Notes: a model not told the origin generated them from the letters alone. DNA of 41,319 nucleotides from an uncultured Acetobacteraceae bacterium (GCA_937873205.1 CALMVO010000117.1:1-41319), one strand, 5' to 3'; shown: positions 1 to 8,751, counted from the stretch's first letter. Numbers and translations: made by a program.

Positions 1-756
1 ATCCTGGACGCCATGACCCTGCTCGCCTCGGAGTTCGATTTCGACCTGCCGCCGGCATCATGCGCTGGCGCCGGACGCGGTGTTCCTGGGCGCGTTGTGG
101 CCACGTGCGTCGATCCTGCGGGTGGTGCTGCGGCTGGGCATCCCGTCGGCGCTGCAGATGGTGATGATGGCGCTGGCCGAGATGGTGCTGCTCGGGCTGG
201 TCAACCGGTTCGGGGCGGCGGCGACCACGGCCTACGGCGCGGTCAACCAGGTGCTGGCCTACACGCAGTTCCCGGCGCTGTCGGTGGCGATCACGGTGAC
301 GATCCTGAGCGCGCAGTCGATCGGCGCCGGCCGGGCCGACCGTCTGCCGGCGATCCTGCGTGCCGGCATGCTGATCAACCTCGGCCTGACCGGCGCGCTG
401 GTGCTGCTGGCCTACCTGTTCTCCGGCGTGCTGGTCGGGCTGTTCGTGATTGACCCGGCGATCCGGCTGATGACGCAGCGGCTGCTGCACATCGTGTTGT
501 GGAGCGCTGTGGTGTATGGCGCGGCGGCGATCCTGTCCGGGCAGATGCGGCCAGCGGCGACGTGCTGGTGCCCACCGGGCTGGCGATCCTGGCGATCGTG
601 GCGGTGGAGGTGCCGGCGGCCTGGGTGCTGAGCGGCGTCATCGGGCTGCGCGGCGTCTGGTTGGCCTATCCGGCGAGCTTCGTGGCCATGCCGCTGCTGC
701 AGTAGGGATATTTCATGCTGCGCTGGCGGCGCCGGCCGATCGTGCGATTGGCGTAG
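1..756 (+). pseudogene. MATE-family efflux transporter remnant, frameshifted and interrupted (5' end outside window)
   Basis: This is the C-terminal half of a multidrug and toxin extrusion (MATE) transporter. The frame starting near 59 reads hydrophobic membrane segments typical of the second MATE half (VLRLGIPSALQMV, then LLGLVNRFGAAATTAYG). At about 550 the sequence G-Q-M-R is followed by nonsense, but the next frame resumes with ASGDVLVPT, so one base appears lost there. That second frame then hits an in-frame TAG at 703-705, although the reading continues sensibly (GYFMLRWRRRP) to another TAG at 754-756. Bases 1 to about 55 have coding-like third positions in a different frame, which suggests a third lesion or a fusion to another gene. 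Family assignment is solid; the two lesions are read directly. A sequencing error could explain one lesion but less easily two or three. It lies directly upstream of an intact MATE gene in the same direction. Confidence 0.8.
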
Positions 757-764
757 CGCCGGGT

Positions 765-841
765 CCGGCCTTTCTGGCCTCGGTCGTGCGACTCCCCGAT
801 CCGGCATGGCCGCCCGCGGCAGTTGGTGGCAGAAAGGCCGG
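765..841. repeat. 12-bp perfect inverted repeat (765-776 / 830-841)
   Basis: The arm CCGGCCTTTCTG at 765-776 is matched by its exact complement CAGAAAGGCCGG at 830-841, with 53 bases between. The right arm contains the ribosome binding site proposed for the downstream MATE gene (AGAAAGG before GTG 842). Pairing of the arms in RNA would hide that site, so a translational control role is possible. This is inference; chance in GC-rich DNA is not excluded. Confidence 0.4.
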
Positions 842-2275
842 GTGACGACATCCAGCACGACGAGCAGGCGGGCCCGGTTCTGCACCGGCTCGATCCTGCG
901 GCACACCGTGGTCATGGCGGGCACCGGCGCGATCGGGCTGGTCGCGGTGTTCGTCGTCGACCTGCTCAATCTCTTCTACATCTCCCTGCTCGGCGACCGT
1001 GCGCTCACCGCGGCGATCGGCTTCGCCAGCGCGGTCGGCATGCTGCAGCTCTCGGTCTCGATCGGCATGTCGATCGGGCTCGGCGCCGTGATCTCGCGGC
1101 TGATCGGCGCCGAGCGGCACGACGAGGCGCGCGCGGTGGCCAGCTCGGCGCTGGTGGTGATCGCCGCGATCATGCTGGTGATCGGGCTCGCCACCGTGGC
1201 GCTGCTGCCGCCGATCCTGCGCCTGCTGGGCGCCAGCGGCGACAGCCTGCAGGCGGTGGCGCGCTACGTCCGCATCGTCTCGCCGTTCCTGCCGCTGATC
1301 GCGCTGGGCATGGGCTTCTCGTCGCTGCTGCGCGCCGTCGGCGCCGCCCGGCGCTCGATGACGGTGACGCTGTCGGGGGCCGCTGTGGCCGCGTGCCTGG
1401 ACCCGGCGCTGATCTTGGGGCTGCATCTGGGGCTGGTGGGGGCGGCGTTCTCGACGGTCGCCTCGCGCGGCACCGTGGCGCTGCTGGGGGCGCTGAGTGC
1501 GCGCCGCCACGGCATGCTGCAGCGTCCGGTACCGCACCGGCTGCTGCCCGATGCGCGGCTTGTCGCCCGGGTGGCGACGCCCGCGATCCTGACCAACCTC
1601 GCGACCCCGGTGGGGGGCGCCTACATCATCCACGCGCTGGCCGGCTTCGGGCTGGCGGCGGTGGCGGGCCAGGCGACGATCGACCGCATCACCCCCGTGG
1701 CGTTCGCCTTCATCTTCGCGCTGACCGGCTCGGTTGGGCCGATCATGGGCCAGAACATGGGCGCCGGCCTGCTCGGCCGGGTGCGCGAGACGCTGCGCGC
1801 GTCGCTGCTGCTGGTGCTGGGCTGCGTGCTGGTGATGTGGGCGCTGCTGGCGCTGTTCCAGAACCAGGTGGTCGAGCTGTTCTCGGCCACCGGCACCGCG
1901 GCGGAGCTGATCCACGTGTTCTGCTCCTTCACCGTGGCGAGCTTCCTGTGGGTGGGGGCGCTGTTCGTGGCCAACGCCGCCTTCAACAACCTGGGCTTCC
2001 CGCTGCTGTCCACGCTGTTCAACTGGGGTCGCGCCACGCTGGGAACGATCCCGTTCGTGACCATCGGGCGGCACTACGGCCCGGTCGGCGTGCTGCTGGG
2101 CCAGGCCGCCGGCGGCATCGTGTTCGGCACGCTGGCCGCGATCACCGCCTTCGTGGTGACGCACCGGCTTCGGCCCAGCCCGGTCGGTCTCGGCACCGCC
2201 GCCGACGTGCCGGCGGTCACGGGCAAGGCGGCGTTGGCCGAACTCTCGGAGCTGCGGGGACGCGAAGCGTCGTAG
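842..2275 (+). CDS. MATE family efflux transporter
   Basis: An inner-membrane antiporter of the MATE family, predicted to export organic cations or other small molecules using a Na+ or H+ gradient. The 477-residue product has the length and roughly twelve hydrophobic segments of the family. The two halves are visible: the first with ISLLGDRALTAAIGFASA and a gly/ser-rich GAVISRLIGAERHDEA loop, the second with HALAGFGLAAVAGQATIDRI and GSVGPIMGQNMGA. I chose GTG at 842 because AGAAAGG precedes it by about 4-5 bases; an ATG at 806 in frame would add twelve poorly conserved residues. It follows a decayed MATE copy, so it may be the surviving member of a duplicated or replaced pair. The substrate cannot be predicted. 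Confidence 0.88.
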   Translation: MTTSSTTSRRARFCTGSILRHTVVMAGTGAIGLVAVFVVDLLNLFYISLLGDRALTAAIGFASAVGMLQLSVSIGMSIGLGAVISRLIGAERHDEARAVASSALVVIAAIMLVIGLATVALLPPILRLLGASGDSLQAVARYVRIVSPFLPLIALGMGFSSLLRAVGAARRSMTVTLSGAAVAACLDPALILGLHLGLVGAAFSTVASRGTVALLGALSARRHGMLQRPVPHRLLPDARLVARVATPAILTNLATPVGGAYIIHALAGFGLAAVAGQATIDRITPVAFAFIFALTGSVGPIMGQNMGAGLLGRVRETLRASLLLVLGCVLVMWALLALFQNQVVELFSATGTAAELIHVFCSFTVASFLWVGALFVANAAFNNLGFPLLSTLFNWGRATLGTIPFVTIGRHYGPVGVLLGQAAGGIVFGTLAAITAFVVTHRLRPSPVGLGTAADVPAVTGKAALAELSELRGREAS

Positions 2276-2324
2276 GGACCCGTCCCGGCAGGGGCCGAGT
2301 CATGCCCGTCGAGACAAGGAGCTA

Positions 2325-2371
2325 GAGCATCATCCGATCGAACGGACTCGTTCGATCGGATAAAGATGCTC
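2325..2371. repeat. REP-like imperfect palindrome
   Basis: GAGCATCATCCGATCGAACG at 2325-2344 faces CGTTCGATCGGATAAAGATGCTC at 2349-2371 around a 4-base loop, making a long hairpin with a small bulge. Elements of this style (GAGCAT...CGATCGGAT...ATGCTC) are common between genes in alphaproteobacteria. It lies between the end of the MATE gene and the end of the convergent GST gene and may act as a bidirectional terminator or mRNA end protector. There is no T-run, so it is not a classical intrinsic terminator. Confidence 0.65.
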
Positions 2372-2385
2372 GTCAGAACAACAAG

Positions 2386-2429
2386 CTAGAGGATGATCCG
2401 TGAGCCTAAGCGATCGGATCATCCTCTAG
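2386..2429. repeat. Perfect 15-bp hairpin, second REP-like copy
   Basis: CTAGAGGATGATCCG (2386-2400) is perfectly complementary to CGGATCATCCTCTAG (2415-2429) with a 14-base loop. The stem starts with the same AAGCTAGAG-like lead as the element at 2325, so the two look like neighbouring members of one repeat family. The right arm overlaps the TAG stop codon of the minus-strand GST gene (2426-2428), so the hairpin forms the very end of that gene. Confidence 0.7.
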
Positions 2430-3079
2430 AGCCGCAGGTCGAGGCCCGCGGCGGCGGCGGCATCCCGCTCGCGGGCAAGGGTCCGCTGGAAGCTCGGCCG
2501 GGACCGCACCCGCTCAGCGTGGCCGAGCAGCGCGGGATACGGCTCCAGTGCGAAGCCCCCCAGCGCCGCGGTGCTGTACGCCCAATAGAGATAGACGTCG
2601 ATGATCGACCAGCGGTCGCCATACCACCACCGATCGTCGATCCGTGCCGCCATCGCCGCGCATTCGTGGGTGAACTTCTCGATGCCGTCCGCCTTCACGC
2701 CGTCCGTGTCGCCCTTGGTGAAGCGGATCGGGTTGCGCACCTGGCGCACGATCGGATGGATCGTGCCGGAGCACCAGGCGAGGTCGACCAGGCCCTGGTT
2801 GTCCAAGACCGGATCGTCGTCGTGCGGCAGCAGGCCGGTCGCGCCATGGCGGCGGTCGAGGAAGGACAGGATCGCGGCGTTCTCGGTCATGACCTGCCCG
2901 TCCAGCACCAGCGCCGGAACCTTGCCCTTCGGGTTGACCTGCAGGTAGTCCGGCTGCTTCTGCCCGGCCGCCAGCAGGTTGACCAGCCGGTCGGCATAAT
3001 CGAGTCCGATCTCCTCCAGCGCGCTCATGGTCACCCGCGAGCAGGCGCCGGGATATTGGAACAGGACGATCTCGGCCAT
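2426..3079 (-). CDS. Glutathione S-transferase family protein
   Basis: A 217-residue protein with the two-domain GST layout: an N-terminal thioredoxin-like domain (about 1-80) and an all-helical C-terminal domain (about 90-205). The N-terminus MAEIVLFQYPGACSR fits the glutathione-binding strand-turn, with Ser or Cys near residues 13-14 as the candidate catalytic residue. PKGKVPALVLDG carries the cis-proline, and TENAAILSFLDRR holds the glutamate/asparagine-type glutathione contact. ATG 3079 was chosen over longer in-frame starts because GAAGGA lies 9 bases upstream and homologous GSTs begin at this point. The substrate is unknown. It is transcribed away from the SEC-C gene and converges on the MATE gene. 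Confidence 0.9.
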   Translation of the reverse strand: MAEIVLFQYPGACSRVTMSALEEIGLDYADRLVNLLAAGQKQPDYLQVNPKGKVPALVLDGQVMTENAAILSFLDRRHGATGLLPHDDDPVLDNQGLVDLAWCSGTIHPIVRQVRNPIRFTKGDTDGVKADGIEKFTHECAAMAARIDDRWWYGDRWSIIDVYLYWAYSTAALGGFALEPYPALLGHAERVRSRPSFQRTLARERDAAAAAGLDLRL

Positions 3080-3249
3080 GTCTTCGCATCCTTCGAGAAG
3101 CGTTGAGACTAGGATGGAGGCGCGCTGCGATCCAGCGGCCCACGGCTGGCTACGGCGCCCGAATCGTCGCCTCGTCTGATGGGCGGCATTGCGATACGGG
3201 TGGGGCCGGCCCAGCCTCCGCCAGCCGATACCGTCCGTCTGGAAGCGCG

Positions 3250-3876
3250 ATGCGAGTCCTGCCCCAACCCTTGCAGCAGCTGGAGGCCAGGTTGACGGAC
3301 CGCGACCTCGAGGCCGGCGCCATGCCGCCGACCGAGCTGGACGGCTTCGTCGCCGGCCTCGCCGTCTGCCCGGATGCGGTGGCACCCGGCGAGTGGCTGC
3401 CGCTGGCGCTCGGCGACGGGATCGCCTCGCAGGACCGCGCCGGCCTGGTGCTCGCCCATCGCGAGGCCGTCGACCGCACGCTGCGGGACGGGTCCTGCGC
3501 CTACCACCCCGTGTTCGACGTCGACCCGCAAGGCGGCGAGGTCCTCTGGGAGCTGTGGGCGGACGGGTTCGCGCGCGCCCTGGCTTTGCGGCCCGACGCC
3601 TGGAGGGCGCTGGCGCCGGGCCTCGCGCACGACCTCGCGGATGGTGAGGCCGCCCGCGCGTTGATCGGCATGGCGGACCTGATCACCATCGCGACCTGCG
3701 CCGGCCTGGCGGACCCGGAGGCGCCGGAGGTCGCGGCGCTGACGGCAGCGGCGCCGGCGCTGATCCCCGTCTGGGTCGAGACCTTGCATGGCTGGCGGCG
3801 GCGTCAGGCGGCGCGGGTCGGCCGCTGCCGCTGCGGTTCGGAGCAGCCGTACGGGACGTGCTGCGGCCTCAACTGA
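3250..3876 (+). CDS. UPF0149 (YecA-like) protein with C-terminal SEC-C zinc motif
   Basis: A 208-residue protein of the UPF0149/YecA family. The body is helical with the family pattern ELDGFVAGLAVCP near residues 32-44, and the C-terminus carries a full SEC-C zinc-binding motif, C193-x-C195-x8-C204-C205. SEC-C motifs bind zinc and are known from the tail of SecA and from many proteins of uncertain role. The biological function of this family is not established. The start at ATG 3250 is chosen because upstream in-frame sequence shows no conserved features; GGAAG lies 4 bases before it. The gene stands alone between the divergent GST gene and the convergent GH4 gene, which ends only 10 bases away. 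Confidence 0.85.
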   Translation: MRVLPQPLQQLEARLTDRDLEAGAMPPTELDGFVAGLAVCPDAVAPGEWLPLALGDGIASQDRAGLVLAHREAVDRTLRDGSCAYHPVFDVDPQGGEVLWELWADGFARALALRPDAWRALAPGLAHDLADGEAARALIGMADLITIATCAGLADPEAPEVAALTAAAPALIPVWVETLHGWRRRQAARVGRCRCGSEQPYGTCCGLN

Positions 3877-3886
3877 GCCGGGCGCG

Positions 3887-5629
3887 TCAGGAGAACAGGC
3901 TCTCCGGCAGCCAGGGTCGGTGCGCATCGAGCAGCTCGTCGACCAGGGCCGCGATCTGCTCGGGATCGAGTTCGGCGGCGGTGTGCGGATCCAGCAGGGC
4001 GGCGTGGTGGACATGCTCGCGGCGGCCGGTCAGCGCCGCCTCCACGGCAAGCGCCTGCACGTTGATGTTGGTCTGCATCAGTGCCGCCAGCTGAGGCGGC
4101 AGCGCGCCGACCCGCACCGGACGCAGCCCGTTGGCATCGACCAGGCACGGCACCTCGACGCAGGCCTCCCGCGGCAGGTTGTCGATGAGGCCGTCGTTGG
4201 GCACGTTGCCATAGATGACGGCCGGCCGTCCGGTCTCGATCGCGTTGATGATGCGGGCGCCGTACTCTTGGCTCGGCACCACGGAAATCGGCTGCGATGG
4301 GTCCTGCAGCCGGCGCTCCTGCTCGGTCCAGTCCGCGATCTGCAGCTCGCAGCGGCGCGGATACTCGTCGAGCGGGATCCGCAGCCGGTCGATCAGGTCC
4401 GCGCGGTCCCGCTTGATGTACCAGGGCACGTACTCGGCGAAATGCTCGCTCGATTCGGTCACGAAATAGCCGAAGCGCCGCAGCACGTCGTGGCGGACCT
4501 GGTCGTGCCCCGGCACTTGGCCTGCGGCGGCCAGTTCGCGCAGGCGCGGGTAGAGGTCCTGGCCGTTGCCGCGGAAGCGCAGGTAGAACGCCATGTGGTT
4601 GATGCCGGCGGCCAGGTAGTCGGTGGCGTCCTCGGCGACGCCCACCGCCTGCGCCAGCTGGGCCGCGGTGCCCTGGACGCTGTGGCACAGCCCGACCGTC
4701 TGGATGCGGCTGCTGCGGGCGAGCGCCCAGCAGTTCATCGCCATCGGGTTCACGTAGTTCAGGTGCAGCACGTCGGGGCAGCGCCGCTCCATCTCGCGGA
4801 CCATGCCGGTGAGCACCGGGATCGTCCGCAACGCGCGCATGATTCCGCCGATGCCGAGCGTGTCGCCGATGGTCTGGCGCAGGCCGTAGCGGTTCGGGAT
4901 CTCGAAGTCGGTCACCGTGCACGGACGGTAGCCGCCAACCTGGATCATGTTGATGGCGTAGTCGGCGCCGTCCAGCGCCTGGCCCAGCTCCGTCGCCTGC
5001 TCGATCCGCGCCCGCACGCCGAGCGCCTGCACGATGCGGCCGGCCACGACGGCAGAGGCGCGCAGCCGCTCCGGGTCGATGTCGTGCAGGCAGATCCGGC
5101 TGGCCGACAGCGCCGGCTCGCTCAGGATGTCGCCGAGCAGGTTCTTGGCGAACACCGTGCTGCCGGCGCCGATCAGGACGATGCGGGGCTGCCGCGCGGG
5201 ACGGGGGCCGGGAGACGTGAGGGCGCCGTTCGCCGCCGGCGCGGGCCAGGCCCTGTGCGCAGGCACCGCGTCGCGCGGCCGCAGTCCGCTCCGTGCATGG
5301 TCGCGCAGGGCCCGTTCGCGCACCGGCGGATAGATCTCGAGCGCCTTCTCCCGTCCGGCGATGTCGACGGCGACGATGGTCACGCCGCCGTCCAGCAGCT
5401 CGTCGGTGGTGGCGATCCCCGAGCAGTCCAGCGCGAAGGCGGCAGGGACGGTGGGATCCGGCGCGACGTCGAGCCGCGGGCCGGACGGCGTGGTCCGCGC
5501 CAGCACGACGGAGGCGCGCCGCACCTCGATCCTGAGCGCGTCGTCGGGCCGGTCGCCATCGCCTCGGACCGCCCAGCCGCTGAGCAGCCCGGGCAGGTCG
5601 AAGCCGTCGATCGCGCCGAAGATGTCCAT
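3887..5629 (-). CDS. Glycoside hydrolase family 4 (alpha-galactosidase/glucosidase-like) with N-terminal GW module
   Basis: A 580-residue protein. Residues 148-580 form a complete GH4 enzyme: NAD-binding IGAGSTVF (153-160), NYVNPMA (291-297), CHSVQG (315-320) with the metal-binding cysteine C315, and GINHM with metal-binding H345. GH4 enzymes use NAD+ and Mn2+ to cleave glycosides by an oxidation-elimination mechanism, normally in the cytoplasm. The pattern is closest to the MelA-like alpha-galactosidase/alpha-glucuronidase branch, but the sugar cannot be fixed. Residues 1-100 are not part of GH4. They resemble a module repeated in four proteins of this block (GW at 18-19, A-A-F-A-L-D at 63-68), joined by a pro/ala-rich linker (about 110-147). 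AGGA lies 5 bases before ATG. It is the last gene of the minus-strand glycan block. No signal peptide is seen. Confidence 0.9.
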   Translation of the reverse strand: MDIFGAIDGFDLPGLLSGWAVRGDGDRPDDALRIEVRRASVVLARTTPSGPRLDVAPDPTVPAAFALDCSGIATTDELLDGGVTIVAVDIAGREKALEIYPPVRERALRDHARSGLRPRDAVPAHRAWPAPAANGALTSPGPRPARQPRIVLIGAGSTVFAKNLLGDILSEPALSASRICLHDIDPERLRASAVVAGRIVQALGVRARIEQATELGQALDGADYAINMIQVGGYRPCTVTDFEIPNRYGLRQTIGDTLGIGGIMRALRTIPVLTGMVREMERRCPDVLHLNYVNPMAMNCWALARSSRIQTVGLCHSVQGTAAQLAQAVGVAEDATDYLAAGINHMAFYLRFRGNGQDLYPRLRELAAAGQVPGHDQVRHDVLRRFGYFVTESSEHFAEYVPWYIKRDRADLIDRLRIPLDEYPRRCELQIADWTEQERRLQDPSQPISVVPSQEYGARIINAIETGRPAVIYGNVPNDGLIDNLPREACVEVPCLVDANGLRPVRVGALPPQLAALMQTNINVQALAVEAALTGRREHVHHAALLDPHTAAELDPEQIAALVDELLDAHRPWLPESLFS

Positions 5630-5700
5630 CGCGGTCCTGGTTCCTTCCGGTCTTCGGCAGCCTGGCGTCGTGGCCTGCGGACGATCATACGACGAGATGG

Positions 5701-8700
5701 TCAGCTGTCGCCGGGACGGCTGCGATCGATCATCTCGGCCAGGATCGTGCCCAGGCGAGCGTGGTAGTCGTCACGGCCGTGCTCGGTCTCGATGCGGGCG
5801 AGCGCCCCGGCACGGATCGTGTCCCAGAGCGCGGCATCCTCGTAGAGCGAGACGATGCGGTCGGCGAAGCGGGCGGGATCGTCGGTGCCGCCAGACAGGA
5901 TCTCCCGGCCGTCGGTCCAGCCCACCTGCCGGCACAGCAGCTCGCTTGCCACCACCGGCAGCCCGTGCGAGGCCGCCTCGTGCACCTTGAATGGGATGCC
6001 GCCGGCGAAGCGCGTCGGTGCCACGAACACGCGGTGGCGGCCGTAGAGGGCGGCGAGGTCGGCGACCGAGCCGATCAGCTCGACCCGGGCGTGGCGCGCG
6101 AACGGTGTCATGTCGACCCGGCGGGCGGTGTGGCCGGCGACGGTGAAGCGCGCCTCCGGCGGCAGCCGGCCGGCCAGCCGCGGCAGGACCGCGTCGACGA
6201 ACCAGGCGACGCTGTCGTAGTTGGGGCTGTCCTCCTCGTGAAACGCGCCCAGGAACAGCAGGCCGGCACGTTGCGACCAATCCGCCGGCGTCGGTGCCGG
6301 CTCCTGCATATGGCCGAGCACCGCGATGTTCGAATGCCCGGCCTGCCGGATCAGGTCGGCGTCGCGCTCGTTCACGGCGACGATCTTCTGGCAGAAATAG
6401 GCGCAGGCGAGCTCCTCGCGGAGCATCGTCTCGAGGTCGTCCTTGGGTCGGAGCCCCAGCACCCGGGCGCGCTCCGCGATGCGCGGCGCGCTGATCGCCT
6501 CGGTATCGAGCACCAGCCCGTGCTCGGGCAGCGACGACGAGGAATCACCCAGGATCGGCAGCAGCCGCTCCAGGTTGTGCGTGCGGCCGATCCAGACGAT
6601 ATCGTAATAACCGCTGCGCTCCTCGACGAAGCCCCGCAGCTGTTCCAGGCCGCGGTCGTAGAGGACTTCGACGGTCTCCGGGAAGTCGGCCAGCACGTCC
6701 ATGATCGTGGCGGTGGTGGGATAGATCGGATAGACGCCGACGTGATAGCCCAGCGCCGTCATCGCCCGCACGATGTCGTTCGAGCGCACGTAGCCCGAGC
6801 CGAGCTCGCGCAGCGGCACCCGATCCTCGAAGAACAGGATGCGGGGGCGGCCATCCTTCGGCGACCGCGCGGACAGGGCGTTGCGTGGCCGTGGGGGTGA
6901 TTTGTAGCGCAGCCAATCGCGGTGCTTCTCGACGAAGATTCGGTGGTTGCGCTGGATCATGCGGGCCGAGCGCGACGAGGTGGAGGAGCCGAACTCGACG
7001 TGATGGATCACCACCATCGGGTCGTACACCACCCGGTGGCCGGCCTTGCGCAGCCGCACGCAGAGGTCGGTCTCCTCGTAATAGGCGGGGCGGAAATCGT
7101 CATCGAAGCCGCGCAGCGCCCGTAGCGGCCCGGTCCGCACCATCAGGAAGGCGCCGGAGCAGAAATCGACGTCGCGCAGGAAGTTGGCTTCCGGGATCGC
7201 CGGGTCGGCATCGCGCAGGTAGCCCGAGGTCGAGCCGTCGCGCCAGATGATCGAGCCGGCCTCCTGCAGCATCCCGTGGGTGCGGACGAACTTGGCGCCG
7301 ACGGCGCCGATGCGCGGGTCGGACTGCAGCCGCTCGAGTGCGAGCTGCACCGACTTGAAGCCGAGCGTCACGTCGTTGTTCAGGTAGAGCACGGCAGGCG
7401 CGGTGACGTAGGGCAGTGCGGTGTTGCAGGACTCGACGAAGCCGGCGTTGCGGTCGAAGCGGATGATCCGGGCGCCGATCACGTAGCGCCCGATGCGGCG
7501 CGTGTCGTCGCGAGAGCCGGAATCGACCAGGATCAGCTCGATGCCGCCGGGATAGCAGCTGCGCAGCGAGGCCAGCGCGCTCATGGTGAGTGCGAACTGG
7601 TTGTGCAGCACGATGATGACGCTGACCGACGCCTCGCCATCCAGAGTGAAGTCGAGCCTGGTGCGCGCGAGCTGGACGAGCGAGATCTCCGCTAGGCGGG
7701 CGAACAGCTGCTTGCCCTGCGCTTCCTGGATCGGTGCCGGAATCAGGCCGGCGTTCGCCGCGGCGCGTTGCGCCAGCCAGTGCGCGAAGGCATCGGCGAA
7801 GTCGCCGCGCTCGATTTCGGCCTGCACCCGCAGCGAGCTGAAATGCACGCCGAGGTCGACCTCGGTGTGCGGCCGACGGCGCTCGGACGCGCCGTGGCGC
7901 ACGAAATGCTCATAGGTGTTGCGGAACGCGCCGTCGGCGACCGCATCGAGCACGTCGGGGTAGGTCGCACCGTAGAATTGCTCGGAGAACCACTCCACGC
8001 CCTGGTAGAGCAGCGGCGTCGGGTTGCCGAGGAAGTGGTGCAGCGCGCAGCTCCACAGCCCCCGGTCGATCTCGTCCTGCACCTCCGAATAGCCGCGCAG
8101 ATACCAGACCGGATCGAAATACCACGACACCCGGGCGCTGCTGCCGGCCCGGCAGTCATCGGCAAGGAAGCGCTCGAATGGGCCCCCCAGGCTCTTCAGC
8201 GCGGCCGGGCCCTCCTCGACGTTCTGGTGATAGAGCTGGCAGTCGAAGAACCGGCTGCCCGATCGGTTCTCGGTGTCGCCGATCGTGAGGTAATGGTCGT
8301 AACCGTTGGCCAGCTGCAGCCGGTCCAGCAGCTCGTGCGTGACGTCCGGGTTGCTCCGCAGGTAGTGCGCCTCGTCGAACAGCCAGTGTGGCGAGCGGCC
8401 GGCGTAGCCATCGGTGCAGTAGTGCTCGAAGCCGGACCGCGCGCCGCCCGCGGCGACATGCGCGGCCACGTCCGGATAAGCGGACAGATACCAGGCTTCA
8501 TCGAAGAACATGTTGGGCGAGTGCCCAAGCGTGCAGCCGGTCTCGACGTAGTAGCGCTCGGCGTCCCCGGCGGCATCCTCGGCAATCGGTCCGGCGGTGT
8601 CCGGGTAGCGTCGACTATACCAGCGTGGATCGAAACGCTTCCAGACTGGCTGTCTCGAGTGCTCGGCTTTCTCCCGGTCCGGCCGCTCGTCCCCGGAATG

Positions 8701-8751
8701 AACGATTTCGTCGGCCCAGCCCGCCGCACCCATCGTTTCGGGGTCGATCAC
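5701..8751 (-). CDS. Two-domain glycosyltransferase (GT2 + GT-B) with N-terminal YL-x-x-x-PD repeats
   Basis: A 1016-residue protein with three parts. Residues about 40-300 carry six or seven repeats of about 43 residues with the core F-D-x-x-W-Y-L-x-x-Y-P-D-V, at about 40, 82, 124, 168, 211 and 254, with a decayed one near 301. Residues about 376-620 are a GT2 (GT-A fold) domain with SVIIVLHNQ, the D-x-D equivalent in LYLNNDVT, and YYEETDLC. Residues about 660-1010 are a GT-B domain with FLGAFHEEDSPNYDSV and GIPFKVHEAASHGLPVV. It probably adds two successive sugars to a surface glycan on the cytoplasmic face. GTG 8751 was chosen because GGAG lies 7 bases upstream; an in-frame TTG 8832 and ATG 8817 give a low-complexity Ser/Arg start. 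It is 71 bases upstream of the GH4 gene. Confidence 0.88.
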   Translation of the reverse strand: MIDPETMGAAGWADEIVHSGDERPDREKAEHSRQPVWKRFDPRWYSRRYPDTAGPIAEDAAGDAERYYVETGCTLGHSPNMFFDEAWYLSAYPDVAAHVAAGGARSGFEHYCTDGYAGRSPHWLFDEAHYLRSNPDVTHELLDRLQLANGYDHYLTIGDTENRSGSRFFDCQLYHQNVEEGPAALKSLGGPFERFLADDCRAGSSARVSWYFDPVWYLRGYSEVQDEIDRGLWSCALHHFLGNPTPLLYQGVEWFSEQFYGATYPDVLDAVADGAFRNTYEHFVRHGASERRRPHTEVDLGVHFSSLRVQAEIERGDFADAFAHWLAQRAAANAGLIPAPIQEAQGKQLFARLAEISLVQLARTRLDFTLDGEASVSVIIVLHNQFALTMSALASLRSCYPGGIELILVDSGSRDDTRRIGRYVIGARIIRFDRNAGFVESCNTALPYVTAPAVLYLNNDVTLGFKSVQLALERLQSDPRIGAVGAKFVRTHGMLQEAGSIIWRDGSTSGYLRDADPAIPEANFLRDVDFCSGAFLMVRTGPLRALRGFDDDFRPAYYEETDLCVRLRKAGHRVVYDPMVVIHHVEFGSSTSSRSARMIQRNHRIFVEKHRDWLRYKSPPRPRNALSARSPKDGRPRILFFEDRVPLRELGSGYVRSNDIVRAMTALGYHVGVYPIYPTTATIMDVLADFPETVEVLYDRGLEQLRGFVEERSGYYDIVWIGRTHNLERLLPILGDSSSSLPEHGLVLDTEAISAPRIAERARVLGLRPKDDLETMLREELACAYFCQKIVAVNERDADLIRQAGHSNIAVLGHMQEPAPTPADWSQRAGLLFLGAFHEEDSPNYDSVAWFVDAVLPRLAGRLPPEARFTVAGHTARRVDMTPFARHARVELIGSVADLAALYGRHRVFVAPTRFAGGIPFKVHEAASHGLPVVASELLCRQVGWTDGREILSGGTDDPARFADRIVSLYEDAALWDTIRAGALARIETEHGRDDYHARLGTILAEMIDRSRPGDS

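Noticed and set aside
713-2164. Long open frame antisense to the MATE gene (483 codons)
   Set aside because: Rich in Arg, Gln, His and Gly with no domain; a mirror of the GC-biased MATE gene.
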